Of a stretch of 64,000 nucleotides of DNA, positions 1 to 9,817 are shown piece after piece. Position numbers and translations under genes: made by a program. The notes under the pieces were generated by a model. The model did no database searches. It saw only the letters and a program-made list of their open reading frames with translations, and had not been told where the DNA came from. Position 1 is the first letter of the stretch. Every line of letters begins with the position of its first letter. Where the stretch lies: positions 806,001 to 870,000 of the forward strand of contig MU004181.1 in assembly GCA_010093605.1 (NCBI GenBank), in the 5' to 3' direction. The DNA comes from Lophium mytilinum. Its lineage: Eukaryota; Ascomycota; Dothideomycetes; Mytilinidiales; Mytilinidiaceae.

Positions 1-927
1 TTGTTCAGCCTGTTGCTTGTCTTCCGCAAGCCATGGCAGAGTACGTCGCTTTGTCCGCGGCTTTTCCTCCTCTTTCACCACTGGCTGCGCTGGTATCCTC
101 CCTGGTTCAATATAGCCGAATTTGCGGATTTGGGCGACTTTTGGCGGCGTTTTGAAATGTTCCGCTGGAGATGATGACCATGGTAGCGGCAGGCTGCTAT
201 CTGGAACTTGCGGTGGGGATGACGGGATGGTGGGTAGTTCGGTGACGGGCAAGCGCTGGGGCGCTGGCTTAGTGACCGGATCTTTGGGTAGCGGATTGTG
301 AAAGGCTCCTGGCATTCGTCCTAACATCTGGGTCCCGTAACCAGAGTCCTGGCTGGTTCGCCTATTATGAGATGCCGCTGCGGCAGGGAGAGCTTTCGAG
401 TTCTGGAAAGCAGAAATGGTCGTTGAAGCATAGTTTGTCTTAGGTGGATCAGGGACCGTTGGGAGCTTGGGGTAGGTGACTGTGGCCTTCGTAGCAGGGT
501 TCTCCTCTTCTAGGTCAATCTCGCTATCGAAGTCATCCTCATCGAACTCAAAGCCCAGATCCTCGACTCCCATCTTCTTGGTCGGCGACTCGCGGATATA
601 CGTCGGATTGTGGTAAGAATTGCGCGGTGGCAACGTCGCGTTCTCGAAGTCGTTATCCTGGGCAATCAGCGCTTTTGCCAGTCCACTCGAATTCCGCTTG
701 CTCCCAATGGTCGGTGCCACGTTCCGTCCAAAGTCTGGTGCTTGACTCGGCCTCGTAATATTCCCTGTGCTAGTGTGAAGGGGGCGTGTTCCGTTGCGGG
801 GGATGTATTGTGGCGGGCTCATAGCATTCTGGATCGTTGGCGGGCTCGAAGAGAAGTGTTTGTCTATCTTGGTGATTTTTCGGGGCGGTTGGGAAGGTTT
901 ATGAGCAGCGACGGCTTGCTTGAACAT
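1..927 (-). CDS. PIF1-like DNA helicase, N-terminal part (partial)
   Basis: An open frame of 309 codons runs on the minus strand from an ATG at 927 to the window edge without a stop, so the gene continues outside. The visible part is a low-complexity, Ser/Pro-rich N-terminal region with an acidic patch (about residues 116-136) and no catalytic motif. Two short patches, SSSPAEHF (about residues 252-259) and KRRTLPWL just before the edge, resemble what I remember of the segment before the helicase core in fungal PIF1 proteins, 5'-3' helicases of nuclear and mitochondrial DNA maintenance. The helicase domain itself is not in the window, so the name rests on these short patches. It is divergent from the membrane protein gene that starts at 1758. 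Confidence 0.5.
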   Translation of the reverse strand, partial: MFKQAVAAHKPSQPPRKITKIDKHFSSSPPTIQNAMSPPQYIPRNGTRPLHTSTGNITRPSQAPDFGRNVAPTIGSKRNSSGLAKALIAQDNDFENATLPPRNSYHNPTYIRESPTKKMGVEDLGFEFDEDDFDSEIDLEEENPATKATVTYPKLPTVPDPPKTNYASTTISAFQNSKALPAAAASHNRRTSQDSGYGTQMLGRMPGAFHNPLPKDPVTKPAPQRLPVTELPTIPSSPPQVPDSSLPLPWSSSPAEHFKTPPKVAQIRKFGYIEPGRIPAQPVVKEEEKPRTKRRTLPWLAEDKQQAEQ

Positions 928-1757
928 GGTGGTGGTGGAGTGCCGGCGCGTAAGGAGTGGGGGGTGTGTTGGTGGAGAATTTGGCGTCCAGTGTTGTCGA
1001 GCGGCGGACCTTGTACCAGGCGATCGCAGCCAAGCGGTCAATTTAGTGAATGCGGAGAGCATACAGTATAAAAAGGAAAACACAATGAAACAGAGCAGGT
1101 AAAGGAAAAGCGAGTCGCGCGACGGCATCAAACGATGAAGTGCAGACGGCTTCGCGTCTGAGGGGGGAGACGCGATTGGGACGATCCACTTTCGCCGCCA
1201 AGAAGGTCGTCGCGCTATGCTCGATTCAGTGCGCTATCAACGACGTCTAGCATTCACCAGAATCCAATTTGGAGCAGTAGTCTCTAAACACTAGTTAATT
1301 AACACTGCCTTTAATGCGTGGATCTGTATCTAGATGAGCCTATCTATGCTAAGCGCCCGCGACAATATACACCCCTCCAAAGTGCCAAGTTAACAAGAGT
1401 TTCAGGTTGGGAGGGTTTTGGGCATAGCCACAACTCCGCCCTCCGTGCCTCACAACCACCGCTCAGTCCTTTTGCATAAGTATAGGTTCAACTCTCTTCT
1501 ATAAATCAAATCTCTCGATCATTCAACTTCATGTCCTTTCATCCCAGAGAGTAAAACGAAACTGCGCTGCCTTCATCGCGCATCAGTCTTTCGCTGCTTG
1601 CATCCCATCTTATTTTCGCAAAGAAGTTTTAATAAGCTACAACCATTGAGAACCAGCTGCTCAATCACTCATCACCTGCTGTAAACCAAGCTCGCACACC
1701 TGGAAATATATAGAAAAAGCGTTTATACATACCATCCGTCACGCGGTTGCAGCACAA
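928..1757. other. Intergenic, divergent promoter region
   Basis: About 830 bases between two divergent genes. Apart from the two 5' leaders I see no gene, RNA or repeat. The second half is A/T- and pyrimidine-rich, as expected for fungal promoters and leaders. Confidence 0.6.
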
Positions 1758-3275
1758 ATGGCCTCACCAGTCGAAGTATCATGGACCACTGTCCTCCTTG
1801 CTCTCCTGCCCGCTGTGATCACCGGCATCACCCGTCCCTCCGGCCGCATTTGCCGCATGTATCCAAGTTCTAGCGTCTATCTCCGCATCTTCCCCGTGCT
1901 TTCTGCCCTGGACGCCCTATCAAGCCTGCTTATAATCTCAAGCTGGGCAGTCTACAAACAGTACCGCTGTAGTCTGCTATTCGCCTTCCGGGGGCGCTTC
2001 GATGGCACTGATTGGGGCTCCTGGCGATGGCAAGAGAAGCTCGTTATTCCGAGGTGTCTATTCTTCCTGGTGGCGACGCTGCCTCAATTTGTGAAGCTAT
2101 TAACATTTCCCGGGGTCCTATGGGCGAAGGCAATAGCCACGTGCTTCGTGCTCTCCTTCCTCGTGGCCGAGACTCTTTTCGCGTGTCGGGTCATGCAGAT
2201 TCCAGACTTCGAAGCCGACGTCGAAGCCTGTAAAGTTTCGACCGACGCCGCCAAGCTTAAAGAAAATGATGCCAGCAAACCCGACAGAGTCTTCGGCAAC
2301 TTCTTCAAATACATCGAGCTGTCCGCCAGAGAACTCAGCCAACCTGCTTCCTCTCCTCCTGAACCATCCACGAACCGGGGGCCCTTCGTGCCGGAATGCA
2401 AAGGTGCCCACCCTCGGTGTTACATCAGCATGCGCATATCCAGCGCTGCCTACCATATCTGGATCCCAGCCTTCTTTTTCCAGGCCATGCAAATATCCTG
2501 GCACTTCCACGTCCTCGTGCACCCCTACCTTCACATCCTCGCCTCTTCGCTCTGCAAATATTCTATCGTTTTCACCCCCATGGTCGTCTTGAGCATGGTC
2601 GATTCCATGGTCACCGTCTTCTTAGCTCTCATTGCCTTGCTCCTCGGCTGCAACATACTCATAGTACGACTCTCCCGCTACTTCAACTTCGAACTGCGTG
2701 CCAGCATCGACGCCATGAACCCTGTACTAGGAGCCATGTGCGAGCTTGTGCGACTTGCAGTACTGACAGCGCCATTTATACTGCTATATGGACCTGTTAT
2801 CAAACCGATATATGATTGGTATCTGGGATTTTTGGACTCAACGCGGGGAGTTTGTACAACGACCTCAGTTGGGATGGTAGAGTGGAGTATTTTCACGGTG
2901 TACTTGCTATACGTGTGTTTGTATATCCGCGCTCTTTATCGGCACAATCATCCGGTTGAAAAGACAGCTGATGGAAAAGCCACTGATGGAGAAGCTGCTG
3001 ATGGAGAGGCTGCTGATGGAAAGACTTCTGAAGAAGAAGCTGCCGATGATAAGGGTCCTGATAAAAGGGCTACTGACGGAACGACTGCTGATGGAAAGGC
3101 GGTTGACGGAAAAGCTGCTTACGTAAACGTTCATGATGAAGCATTTGCCGGCCGGGAAGAGGGTGGTCGCATTGACGGTGGTAGAGACATCGAAGGCGAG
3201 ACATTGGAAGATAAGGATGAGGATCTTGGGCTGTCGGTTTCTGTTCAATCACCGGTGCTACCGCATACAAGCTGA
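1758..3275 (+). CDS. Multi-spanning membrane protein, unknown function
   Basis: A single open frame of 505 residues. I do not recognise a named family. Hydrophobic stretches near residues 10-28, 42-63, 98-146, 232-306 (several spans), 323-353 and 373-395 point to about eight membrane helices. After residue 400 the protein becomes a hydrophilic tail of degenerate five-residue units (ADGKA, TDGEA, VDGKA and similar) up to about residue 455, then an acidic end. The tail comes from an imperfect 15-bp DNA repeat at about 2955-3125. The first ATG follows a pyrimidine-rich leader and is used as the start. The fungal integral membrane proteins it resembles in general layout have no assigned substrate. 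Confidence 0.7.
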   Translation: MASPVEVSWTTVLLALLPAVITGITRPSGRICRMYPSSSVYLRIFPVLSALDALSSLLIISSWAVYKQYRCSLLFAFRGRFDGTDWGSWRWQEKLVIPRCLFFLVATLPQFVKLLTFPGVLWAKAIATCFVLSFLVAETLFACRVMQIPDFEADVEACKVSTDAAKLKENDASKPDRVFGNFFKYIELSARELSQPASSPPEPSTNRGPFVPECKGAHPRCYISMRISSAAYHIWIPAFFFQAMQISWHFHVLVHPYLHILASSLCKYSIVFTPMVVLSMVDSMVTVFLALIALLLGCNILIVRLSRYFNFELRASIDAMNPVLGAMCELVRLAVLTAPFILLYGPVIKPIYDWYLGFLDSTRGVCTTTSVGMVEWSIFTVYLLYVCLYIRALYRHNHPVEKTADGKATDGEAADGEAADGKTSEEEAADDKGPDKRATDGTTADGKAVDGKAAYVNVHDEAFAGREEGGRIDGGRDIEGETLEDKDEDLGLSVSVQSPVLPHTS

Positions 3276-5211
3276 TAGAGAGAAGGGCACCCACGGCGTT
3301 CCTTGCTCGCGACAGATACATGCAATATAAACAGCAACTATCACTGTTCTTGAAATGTATGCCTTGACAGCTGATACTAACCCAATGGATACTGCCGTAT
3401 GTCAGTCGCTTTGAATAACGATCAATGCAGGTATAGTGCGGCGGATGGGTCCGAACACGTCCTCTATCCATCTCACGTGTGAGCTTACCAATCTTTCATC
3501 CACGACTATAAGAGCTTTCCCTGCTTGCCTTTTGTTCTCCAGGAAAGTCCACCCTTCAACTCGGTACAAAATCGAGGAACCAATTCCTCATGGAAATCGG
3601 GGGCATTGGGGCTTGAGTTTCAAACAGTGTCGACAGATGGCATCAATGCAGTACATGTGTTCGCGCATCCTCAATGTGGAGGAGTAAAGCTCGATCTTGC
3701 AACAAAGGACCGCGGTACGGATTATGGTGGAGTGTGAAATGTGTGGGGCCGAGTTAGCGGTTGATGATGAAGAAAGTCGAAATTTTGAAATATAGGTAGG
3801 AGGCAGCACCGTTCGAAGATCTTGATAATACAAATCTTTCAATGCGTTACGGCAAGCCACGGTGAGACGAGATAATAAGGGATATTGCCGATGTCTAGCA
3901 CCTCCTAAAGACGATGAGCATCGAACCAAACTCGAGACCGCAACATACCCGCTCCAGTCCATCAGCAGCTTGCGGATGAGTCGTTGAACTTCATCCCAAA
4001 TTGCAGCGACTCCATTCTTAACGATATCAAGATCGTTTTGATCCCTACCCCAATCTCCCACCGCCACATCAGAAGTCTCCACCTCGATGTTAATCCAACA
4101 ACATTGCTCGACTAGTCGCACTGGTTTACTCCCCCACAGCAACATGCAAGACCGCAAGGAGCGTATCCTTTTCTCGCGAGTGGAAGGTTTTATTACCCCA
4201 TCTTGCACCCCTACCACATGAACTCCCACCACTCCCTTGACTCGGCGCGAAGGCTCGACGGCGAGGACTCGATCACGAGACTGAGCCCAGCCCACGTGCA
4301 ACCAACGTGACAAACCTTGCTGAAGGATATGAAACCTTCTGCCTTGCCTTCAGTTGAAGACATGAAGGAGAAAGCAGTGCACTTGGGGTTCTCTGGCTTG
4401 TGTGAATTCTCTGACTTGTGTGAAAGATGTGCACATGGATCCTGGTGGTGTGTGGTAGAGGGGATCAAATGATTCTCACTCGAGCTTCATGGTGTCTGCA
4501 AACTCGGGGTGAGTGTATGGATTAGGGCAAACGTGTGAATGTGATCGGTGATGCTGTTAAGCAAGGGAATAAAACGATGGAGGATATGGGTATCTCAGTT
4601 TGAAAAGAGATGGCAGGTAAATCGTAGAGATGAGGCTTTATGTATCGTGAGTACAGGTCGGAGGCACTCACCATCACTACTATCAACTTCAGCGACTCGT
4701 TCAAGTTCTCGCGCCAAGATGGTTTTGATCCCACCCAGCCAACCACCACCACATGAAAATATTGTGCCTAATTCACCCCCCTGAGCAGAAGATTCCAAAT
4801 TCGTCTCAAACTTGATTGAACAATGCCATTCTAGTCATGTCGCATCATCAGTACGCTCGAGAACATGAAAGTGCCTTAGCATTTCATAGCTGTTATGAAT
4901 GAGATGCAGAAGCTGTAGGGCGTACTTTCGATATGTGATAAATCTCGGGCCGTGCGTTTCTCCGACGCCTAACCCGATTCAATCAGCGAATCAATTCACC
5001 TCAGAGAAACGACCTGTCCGACTGAGCACTCTCTGCGCGGCTAGCAATCGGAATCTGCTGCGGACTTTTAGTACATCCAATTAATACGACGAGGGAAACG
5101 CTGCTCGAAACGCGACAGGACAACCGCGGGCTTGTGCATCTTGCTCCTCCAGCCCCATCAGTTATCCGCCTTGCATGCGGCGCTGCTAGCTGTGCCGAGT
5201 CCGCCACAACG
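3276..5211. other. Intergenic with promoter-like repeat modules
   Basis: About 1.9 kb without a gene I can support. It holds the first locus of paired CACGTG/TATA modules (3474 to about 4645, annotated separately). The remainder up to the coiled-coil gene shows nothing recognisable. Confidence 0.5.
3474..4645. repeat. Dispersed repeat with facing CACGTG/TATA modules, locus 1
   Basis: Four promoter-like modules can be read. Module 1 (+) has CACGTG at 3474-3479 and TATAAGA at 3507-3513. Module 2 (-) has TAATAAAA at 4188-4195 and CATGTG at 4215-4220. Module 3 (+) has CACGTG at 4293-4298 and TATGAAA at 4328-4334. A weak fourth (-) has a TACATAAAG-like box near 4637-4645. The spacings between the two boxes (27, 19 and 29 nt) match those of the corresponding modules at 36.6-38.5 kb (30, 19 and 29 nt), and a 20-bp string at 4292-4311 is identical to 37634-37653. 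The locus looks like a decayed copy of the one at 36.6 kb. No protein-coding gene is evident inside it. Confidence 0.5.
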
Positions 5212-6079
5212 ATGAATAACTTCCCGTCCTTCCTCGACACCTCCCAGGGAGTGGGCCCCAACGTCCCCCGCCAGGCTCCCTCACCCAGCTCCGCTTCCCA
5301 CCAAACCAACGGTATCGGCGGTATCAACAACAACATACCAATGGTGAACGGAATGCCGAGTGGCGGTCAGCAGACCGACATGAACCACCTGTGGGGCATC
5401 GTACAACAGCTCAGCGAGGTGCTGGCAGAGAACAGAGCGCAGACGGCGGGGATCGTGAACGGAGTGCAGCAGCTGCAATCGCGAGCGGCGCAAGACGGGG
5501 TATCGCCGACCATTGCGCAGGTCAATGGAGAACTGAATAGTATGCGCTCGACATCTCCGTTGAACTCGTACCGGACTGAGGACTGACGAGATATTTGTAG
5601 CAAATCGTGCTGCCGAGATCACAGCACTCCGCACCGAACTCAACGCAACCCAATCAGCACTCCAGGCCTCGTCCTCGCAAGCATCGTCTATGCGCGGCCT
5701 CCTCCTTGACTACGAAAACGCGCTTACTTTGGTGCTCGATAAGCTGCGCCCCTACGCGTATAACCACACCCAAGCCACCCTGGCACTCCATAAGCATTAC
5801 CAGCACCTGCTCGAGCAGGAGCGCGCTACAAGCCTAGAATTACGGCTGGAGCATGCGGAGTGGCAGGCTGGACTGGGACGGGTGGCAGATTATGCGCGGT
5901 TGGCTCTCAAGGCACAGAACCAAGGCGATTTGCCAGCAGCGAGGAAGATACAAGACCTGAAGGCTGAAAATCGGGTATTGCGGCGGCTAGCCGGCTGGGG
6001 AGATGCGAGTGATAGTGAGGAAGAAGAAGGAGAAGCGAGGGGACTTGGGCCGAGTCCCATGCCCTCGCAGCAAAGTTAG
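5212..6079 (+). CDS. Conserved fungal coiled-coil protein, unknown function
   Basis: Two exons, 5212-5539 and 5601-6079, joined across a 61-nt GTATGC...TAG intron, give 268 residues. Residues 1-75 are disordered and rich in Asn, Gln and Ser. From about residue 63 to 235 the protein is a helical, coiled-coil-like region with a heptad-rich start and a conserved-looking block (LLLDYENALT, then LRLEHAEWQAGL, ending KAENRVLRRL). The C-terminus has a run of Glu after DASDSE. I recall uncharacterised filamentous-fungal proteins with this block, but no function. The first exon could be extended upstream in frame to 5134. The ATG at 5212 is preferred because the upstream part is not conserved-looking. 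Confidence 0.7.
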
Positions 6080-7097
6080 GAGGTTTGGGGCACTTTAGCA
6101 AGCTGTGGGTGTGAACATTCATGCATAGCGCGGCGTTTTTGGGTGGATGGGTGATCTTATATGGATCGGGTGTTCTTCAAGTAGGTATTATGACATTAGG
6201 TCGAAAAGAAGCTGATAAGTGACCCCGTGGAGGGTGTGTAGTGCTAGTCTCTTCAGACGAATTGAAATCTATCTGGGCACAATGGTTCACCACTGCTTGG
6301 TGTACCCCCACAAGATTTCCAAGATCCAGCGGCCATGTCGAGGCTCAAGCATTACAGAGTAGACTACCTGTTGACTATCTGGTTGTTCAGCCACCAGGCT
6401 ACCTCCGACAGTGGTGTCGAGTGAGCAAGTTGAAGCTAAGCAGCAACAAATTCATGTGCCCAGACTTATGGCCCAGTACTGTACTTAACGGACATGACTA
6501 CTCGGGCGTCACTTCTGCTCGCTCGATTCCACTGTGAGGAGCTGCCCGACTCGCACGTTGTCAATCGATCAAAAGTTAAACTGCTTTCCACTGCATTGAT
6601 CTTCACATCGCATCTAAAATTTTGAAATCCATGGGGGTATCCTTAGCAGCGGTAAGAGGTAATTAAATACTTTTCCCATTGAGGTTGTTCCGTATGGCTC
6701 TGATGTTGCTTTCGTTGTAAGGAACAAATGATCTCTTTTATCACGGTACCGTGGTTTGGAGGTCCGCTCTGCGTTCTCATTGATTCTCCCAACTTTGGTT
6801 GACTGGACGCTTTGGGTTGCGCTCTGATGTGGGTCGCGCTCTGATATCGCTCTGATGATACAGAAGTATAAGTATTCGGCCCCCCGCCTCTTCGCTGTCT
6901 ACTACACCCACCTGCTCAATACTACCTCTTTGGCCGCTTCTTCCGCTATAGCAGAAAAAAACGGGACCGCTTCGTTACTTTTCGACGCCTTCTTCCGCAC
7001 CAGCAGCAAAGAACAAGCTACCTTCACGACCTCGTGTCTCGTCAAGCCCCGCCTCCTTCCCTTTTTCTTTACTTACTAGCACCTACCAACATCAACA
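6080..7097. other. Intergenic with one dispersed-repeat copy
   Basis: About 1 kb. A diverged copy of the 151-bp family lies near 6465-6620 (core CACTGTGAGGAGCTGCCCGA at 6530-6549). The last 250 bases are a promoter and pyrimidine-rich leader for the orphan gene at 7098. A small open frame at 6241-6537 lies over the repeat and is not supported as a gene. Confidence 0.5.
6465..6620 (+). repeat. Diverged copy of the 151-bp dispersed repeat
   Basis: It shares the order of short blocks seen in the tandem copies at 9056-9357: a GCTCGATTCC block, then CACTGTGAGGAGC, then an ACATCGCAT block near the end. Similarity is patchy and the limits are approximate. Confidence 0.4.
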
Positions 7098-9059
7098 ATG
7101 GAAGGTTTTGACTACGGTTCGTACCCCGCCGCTCCCGCATCTGGCAATACTTCTCGCCGTGGTAGACGCCGTGGCCACGTTGATCACTTCCGGCAGCAAG
7201 CCCTCGCGCCTGCTAGCCAAAGTACCCCTTCCGATTTGGACGGCGGAATGTGGATGCCCAATCAGCTTCCATCAGCCTGGTCTATGCCAGCCTCTCCGGG
7301 GTTGGAACATCGTCCTTTTCCCGAAGGACAGCAACAAGGGCAGCATCACGCCCCGCAGCCCTTGCCATACGGTGAGATTCTAGCGTACGGTCCAACTCTT
7401 TCTCACCCTTTGGGACCATTAGTCCCTTTTCACCATCTTCAAGAACAAGGGCGGCAAGTGTATGCGCAGCCCTCGTCACACGTCGGGTTACCAATGTACA
7501 GTCGCCCGCTTTCTCAGTCTTTGGGAGTACCAGTGCATCTTGTACCTTTTCAAGAACAGCGACAAGGGCCAGCATATCAGCCCCTGGAGCACTACGCTGC
7601 GTATCAACCTCCCCAGCCAGGCCCACCCAGAGGCCAAAACCAGCAACAAAGGCGCCCGCGTCCCCAATACGACCAGGGCAATGCGTTCAACTATCTTCCG
7701 CCACAAGGTCAATACGAACAGCAGCAAGGGTACACCCAGAGAGGGTTCCCTAATTATATTCCCACAGACCAGGCAGGCTACCTTACACCACAGCAGCAAT
7801 TGCAAGGAGGGTTCCCTATTCTGGCACCTAATCAAGAAGTAGGGCCGTTAGGGTATAATCAACATTTCTACCGCGACCAAGGCGCCTTAGTCCAGGCAGA
7901 GGCCCCTTTGCTGCAAAATGAATACCACGGAGAGCGCGGTCTACTGGCACAAAGTCAAGTTGAAGGGCAGCAGGGCTATGCCCAACCGGCCTCCCAAAAC
8001 AAGCACTCCGAGGGTCATGCAGTTCACCATTTACCGGCACAACTTCCAGAACAAGGGGTGCCCGAGGCTTTCAACCTCAACACCACGTTGTTAGATGTCG
8101 TCGCGAATATAGATCTAACAAAAGACGACGTAGACGCCCGTACTCTGTACTTCAGTGTCTTCAACCCAGGCTTCCTAGTCCAGGGAGTCGCCCCTCTTGG
8201 GGGACAATATCAAGAACAAGGACCGCAAGGGCTCGTGCCGCCGACCCCCCAACTTGCGCACTACCCGGGGTCTATAGAGGTTGATACGGATGCTACGGTG
8301 GACTATGGTTTTGGCCCTATCCATCGCGCCGTTGATCTAGGTTTTGCCATAGGCTTGCCTAATCTAGAACAAGTTGAGGAAGAAGTGGAACAAACGACCA
8401 CACAGGGTGAGCCCCAACTGGCGTCCTCCGAGGATCAGGCAGCGAATTTTCTTTCTCCACAAGATGGAGAAGAAGGACACCTTTTGAACCCCGAGCCCAC
8501 TTACTTTGAAGACGCCATGGACACAGATCAAGTGGAAGATCCAACAAAAGCTGACACTGAAGGTGACCTTGATTCGCTTTTCAATAGCAGTCCGGCACCA
8601 CAAGATGCGGAAGAACGGCAGCAAGTAACTGCACAAAGCGGCCCTCAAAATGGCGGCCACGCACAGGACGCCATGAACACCACTCAGGCGGAAGATTCAA
8701 CAATCTTCTCTCTTCCCGCTCCGGTCAGGAACAGTAACATTCCTCAAGACCAAGCCTTAGAGGACCCGTCGGCCGCCCCTCTCCCCCCTCCACAAATTGG
8801 AGAACAACACGTAAATCCACAAGTAGTCCCCCAAAATAACCACGCAGCGCAGGTCATAGCGCCCACTTTGGTTAGATTTACTCCTCCGGGTCTCTCTGAT
8901 GTAGACCTTTGGGATTATGGCTTGGTAGACCATGAAATTGGTGGCTGGGACCTCATGGAGGCCGACAACGTCGAAGATTTTCTTGATTTGGATAGGTTTG
9001 ATGGTCCATCCCTCAATCCCCCTCTTCGGGACCTGGATATCTTGGAAGACCAATGGTAG
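7098..9059 (+). CDS. Orphan Gln/Pro-rich protein
   Basis: A single open frame of 653 residues. The first 40 codons include a basic patch (RRGRRRGH). Residues 50-300 are rich in Gln, Pro, Gly and Tyr with repeated LPYG-, PLGPLVPFH- and QEQ-type phrases. The rest is acidic and ends in a run of Asp, Leu and Trp residues (DLWDYG, GGWDLME, DLDILEDQW). No domain is recognised and no membrane segment or signal peptide is seen. A Q/P-rich body with an acidic aromatic tail is typical of transcription activators or phase-separating proteins, but that is composition only. The gene is bracketed by copies of the same dispersed repeat (6465-6620 and 9056-9357), and its stop lies at the first base pairs of the tandem duplication. 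It may be lineage-specific. Confidence 0.6.
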   Translation: MEGFDYGSYPAAPASGNTSRRGRRRGHVDHFRQQALAPASQSTPSDLDGGMWMPNQLPSAWSMPASPGLEHRPFPEGQQQGQHHAPQPLPYGEILAYGPTLSHPLGPLVPFHHLQEQGRQVYAQPSSHVGLPMYSRPLSQSLGVPVHLVPFQEQRQGPAYQPLEHYAAYQPPQPGPPRGQNQQQRRPRPQYDQGNAFNYLPPQGQYEQQQGYTQRGFPNYIPTDQAGYLTPQQQLQGGFPILAPNQEVGPLGYNQHFYRDQGALVQAEAPLLQNEYHGERGLLAQSQVEGQQGYAQPASQNKHSEGHAVHHLPAQLPEQGVPEAFNLNTTLLDVVANIDLTKDDVDARTLYFSVFNPGFLVQGVAPLGGQYQEQGPQGLVPPTPQLAHYPGSIEVDTDATVDYGFGPIHRAVDLGFAIGLPNLEQVEEEVEQTTTQGEPQLASSEDQAANFLSPQDGEEGHLLNPEPTYFEDAMDTDQVEDPTKADTEGDLDSLFNSSPAPQDAEERQQVTAQSGPQNGGHAQDAMNTTQAEDSTIFSLPAPVRNSNIPQDQALEDPSAAPLPPPQIGEQHVNPQVVPQNNHAAQVIAPTLVRFTPPGLSDVDLWDYGLVDHEIGGWDLMEADNVEDFLDLDRFDGPSLNPPLRDLDILEDQW

Positions 9060-9357
9060 GCTGTAAATATAGGCACCCGGATATCATCACTGCTCGATTC
9101 CGGCCTTGCGCACTGGACACCACTGTGAGGAGCAGCCCAGATGGTTAATAGCTCGTGACTCAAGGAGTAGTCTGGTTTGCGTTGCTCAGAACTTGACATC
9201 GCATTGGGAGGCCATAAGTCTGGGCACTCGGATATCAGCACTGCTCGGATCTAGTCTTGCTCACGGGACACCACTGTGACGAGCAGCCTAGATGGTTAGT
9301 AGCTGATGAGCCAAGGAGTAGTCTAATTTGCAGTGCTCAAAATTAACATCGCATTGA
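9056..9357 (+). repeat. Tandem duplication, 151-bp unit, two copies
   Basis: Two direct copies, about 9056-9206 and 9207-9357. The CGGATATCA anchor is at 9078 and 9229, and the CGCATTG anchor at 9200 and 9350, giving a period of 150-151 bp. The copies differ at many positions, so the duplication is not recent. Related sequence lies near 6465-6620 and in an intron of the MPI gene near 11032-11140. Confidence 0.8.
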
Positions 9358-9600
9358 GACTTTCAAGTCTCATAAGGGATACCCCGAGAAGTAGTAAACG
9401 GGTGTGTGTAAAAATAGGGCCTGTTACTATCTCTATTGCAAGACAAGAAGCTCCAGAAGGCCCCTCGGCGGCAGCCCTTCTTCCTTTAAAAGAAGGCCAG
9501 CACGTAGTCACAGAAACATAGCCTGAGGGGGCGGTAACCTATCATGCCGCCCTTCTCCATCAATAGGAACACCGAGAAGAAAGAGACCATTAAAACCATC

Positions 9601-9690
9601 GAGAAGAAGGAGAAGAAGGAGAAGAAGGAGAAGAAGGAGAAGAAGGAGAAGAAGGAGAAGAAGGAGAAGAAGGAGAAGAAGGAGAAGAAG
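9601..9690 (+). repeat. GAGAAGAAG microsatellite, ten perfect units
   Basis: Ninety bases of perfect 9-bp units. It creates a 76-codon Lys/Glu open frame on the + strand and a Phe/Ser frame on the other strand, neither of which looks like a gene. Confidence 0.95.
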
Positions 9691-9817
9691 ATGTCGCTAC
9701 CGTTCACTCTCCCTACCCTAAGACCATGGATTGGTAATTCCAGGAGATCCGACGATGTTTTGAACACGGGGTAGCGGCGTCTGAGTGCTCTCAGCCTAGA
9801 AATCGAGAACTACACGG

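Noticed and set aside
610-1071. 153-codon + strand frame at the window start
   Set aside because: It lies opposite the long minus-strand frame that reads like a PIF1 N-terminus; a shadow frame.
3588-4313. 241-codon minus-strand frame
   Set aside because: It runs across the CACGTG/TATA repeat locus, shows no recognisable domain, and its start lies inside a repeated segment. Kept as non-coding for lack of support.
9544-9774. Lys/Glu-rich frame
   Set aside because: Created by the 9-bp microsatellite; no non-repeat coding content.
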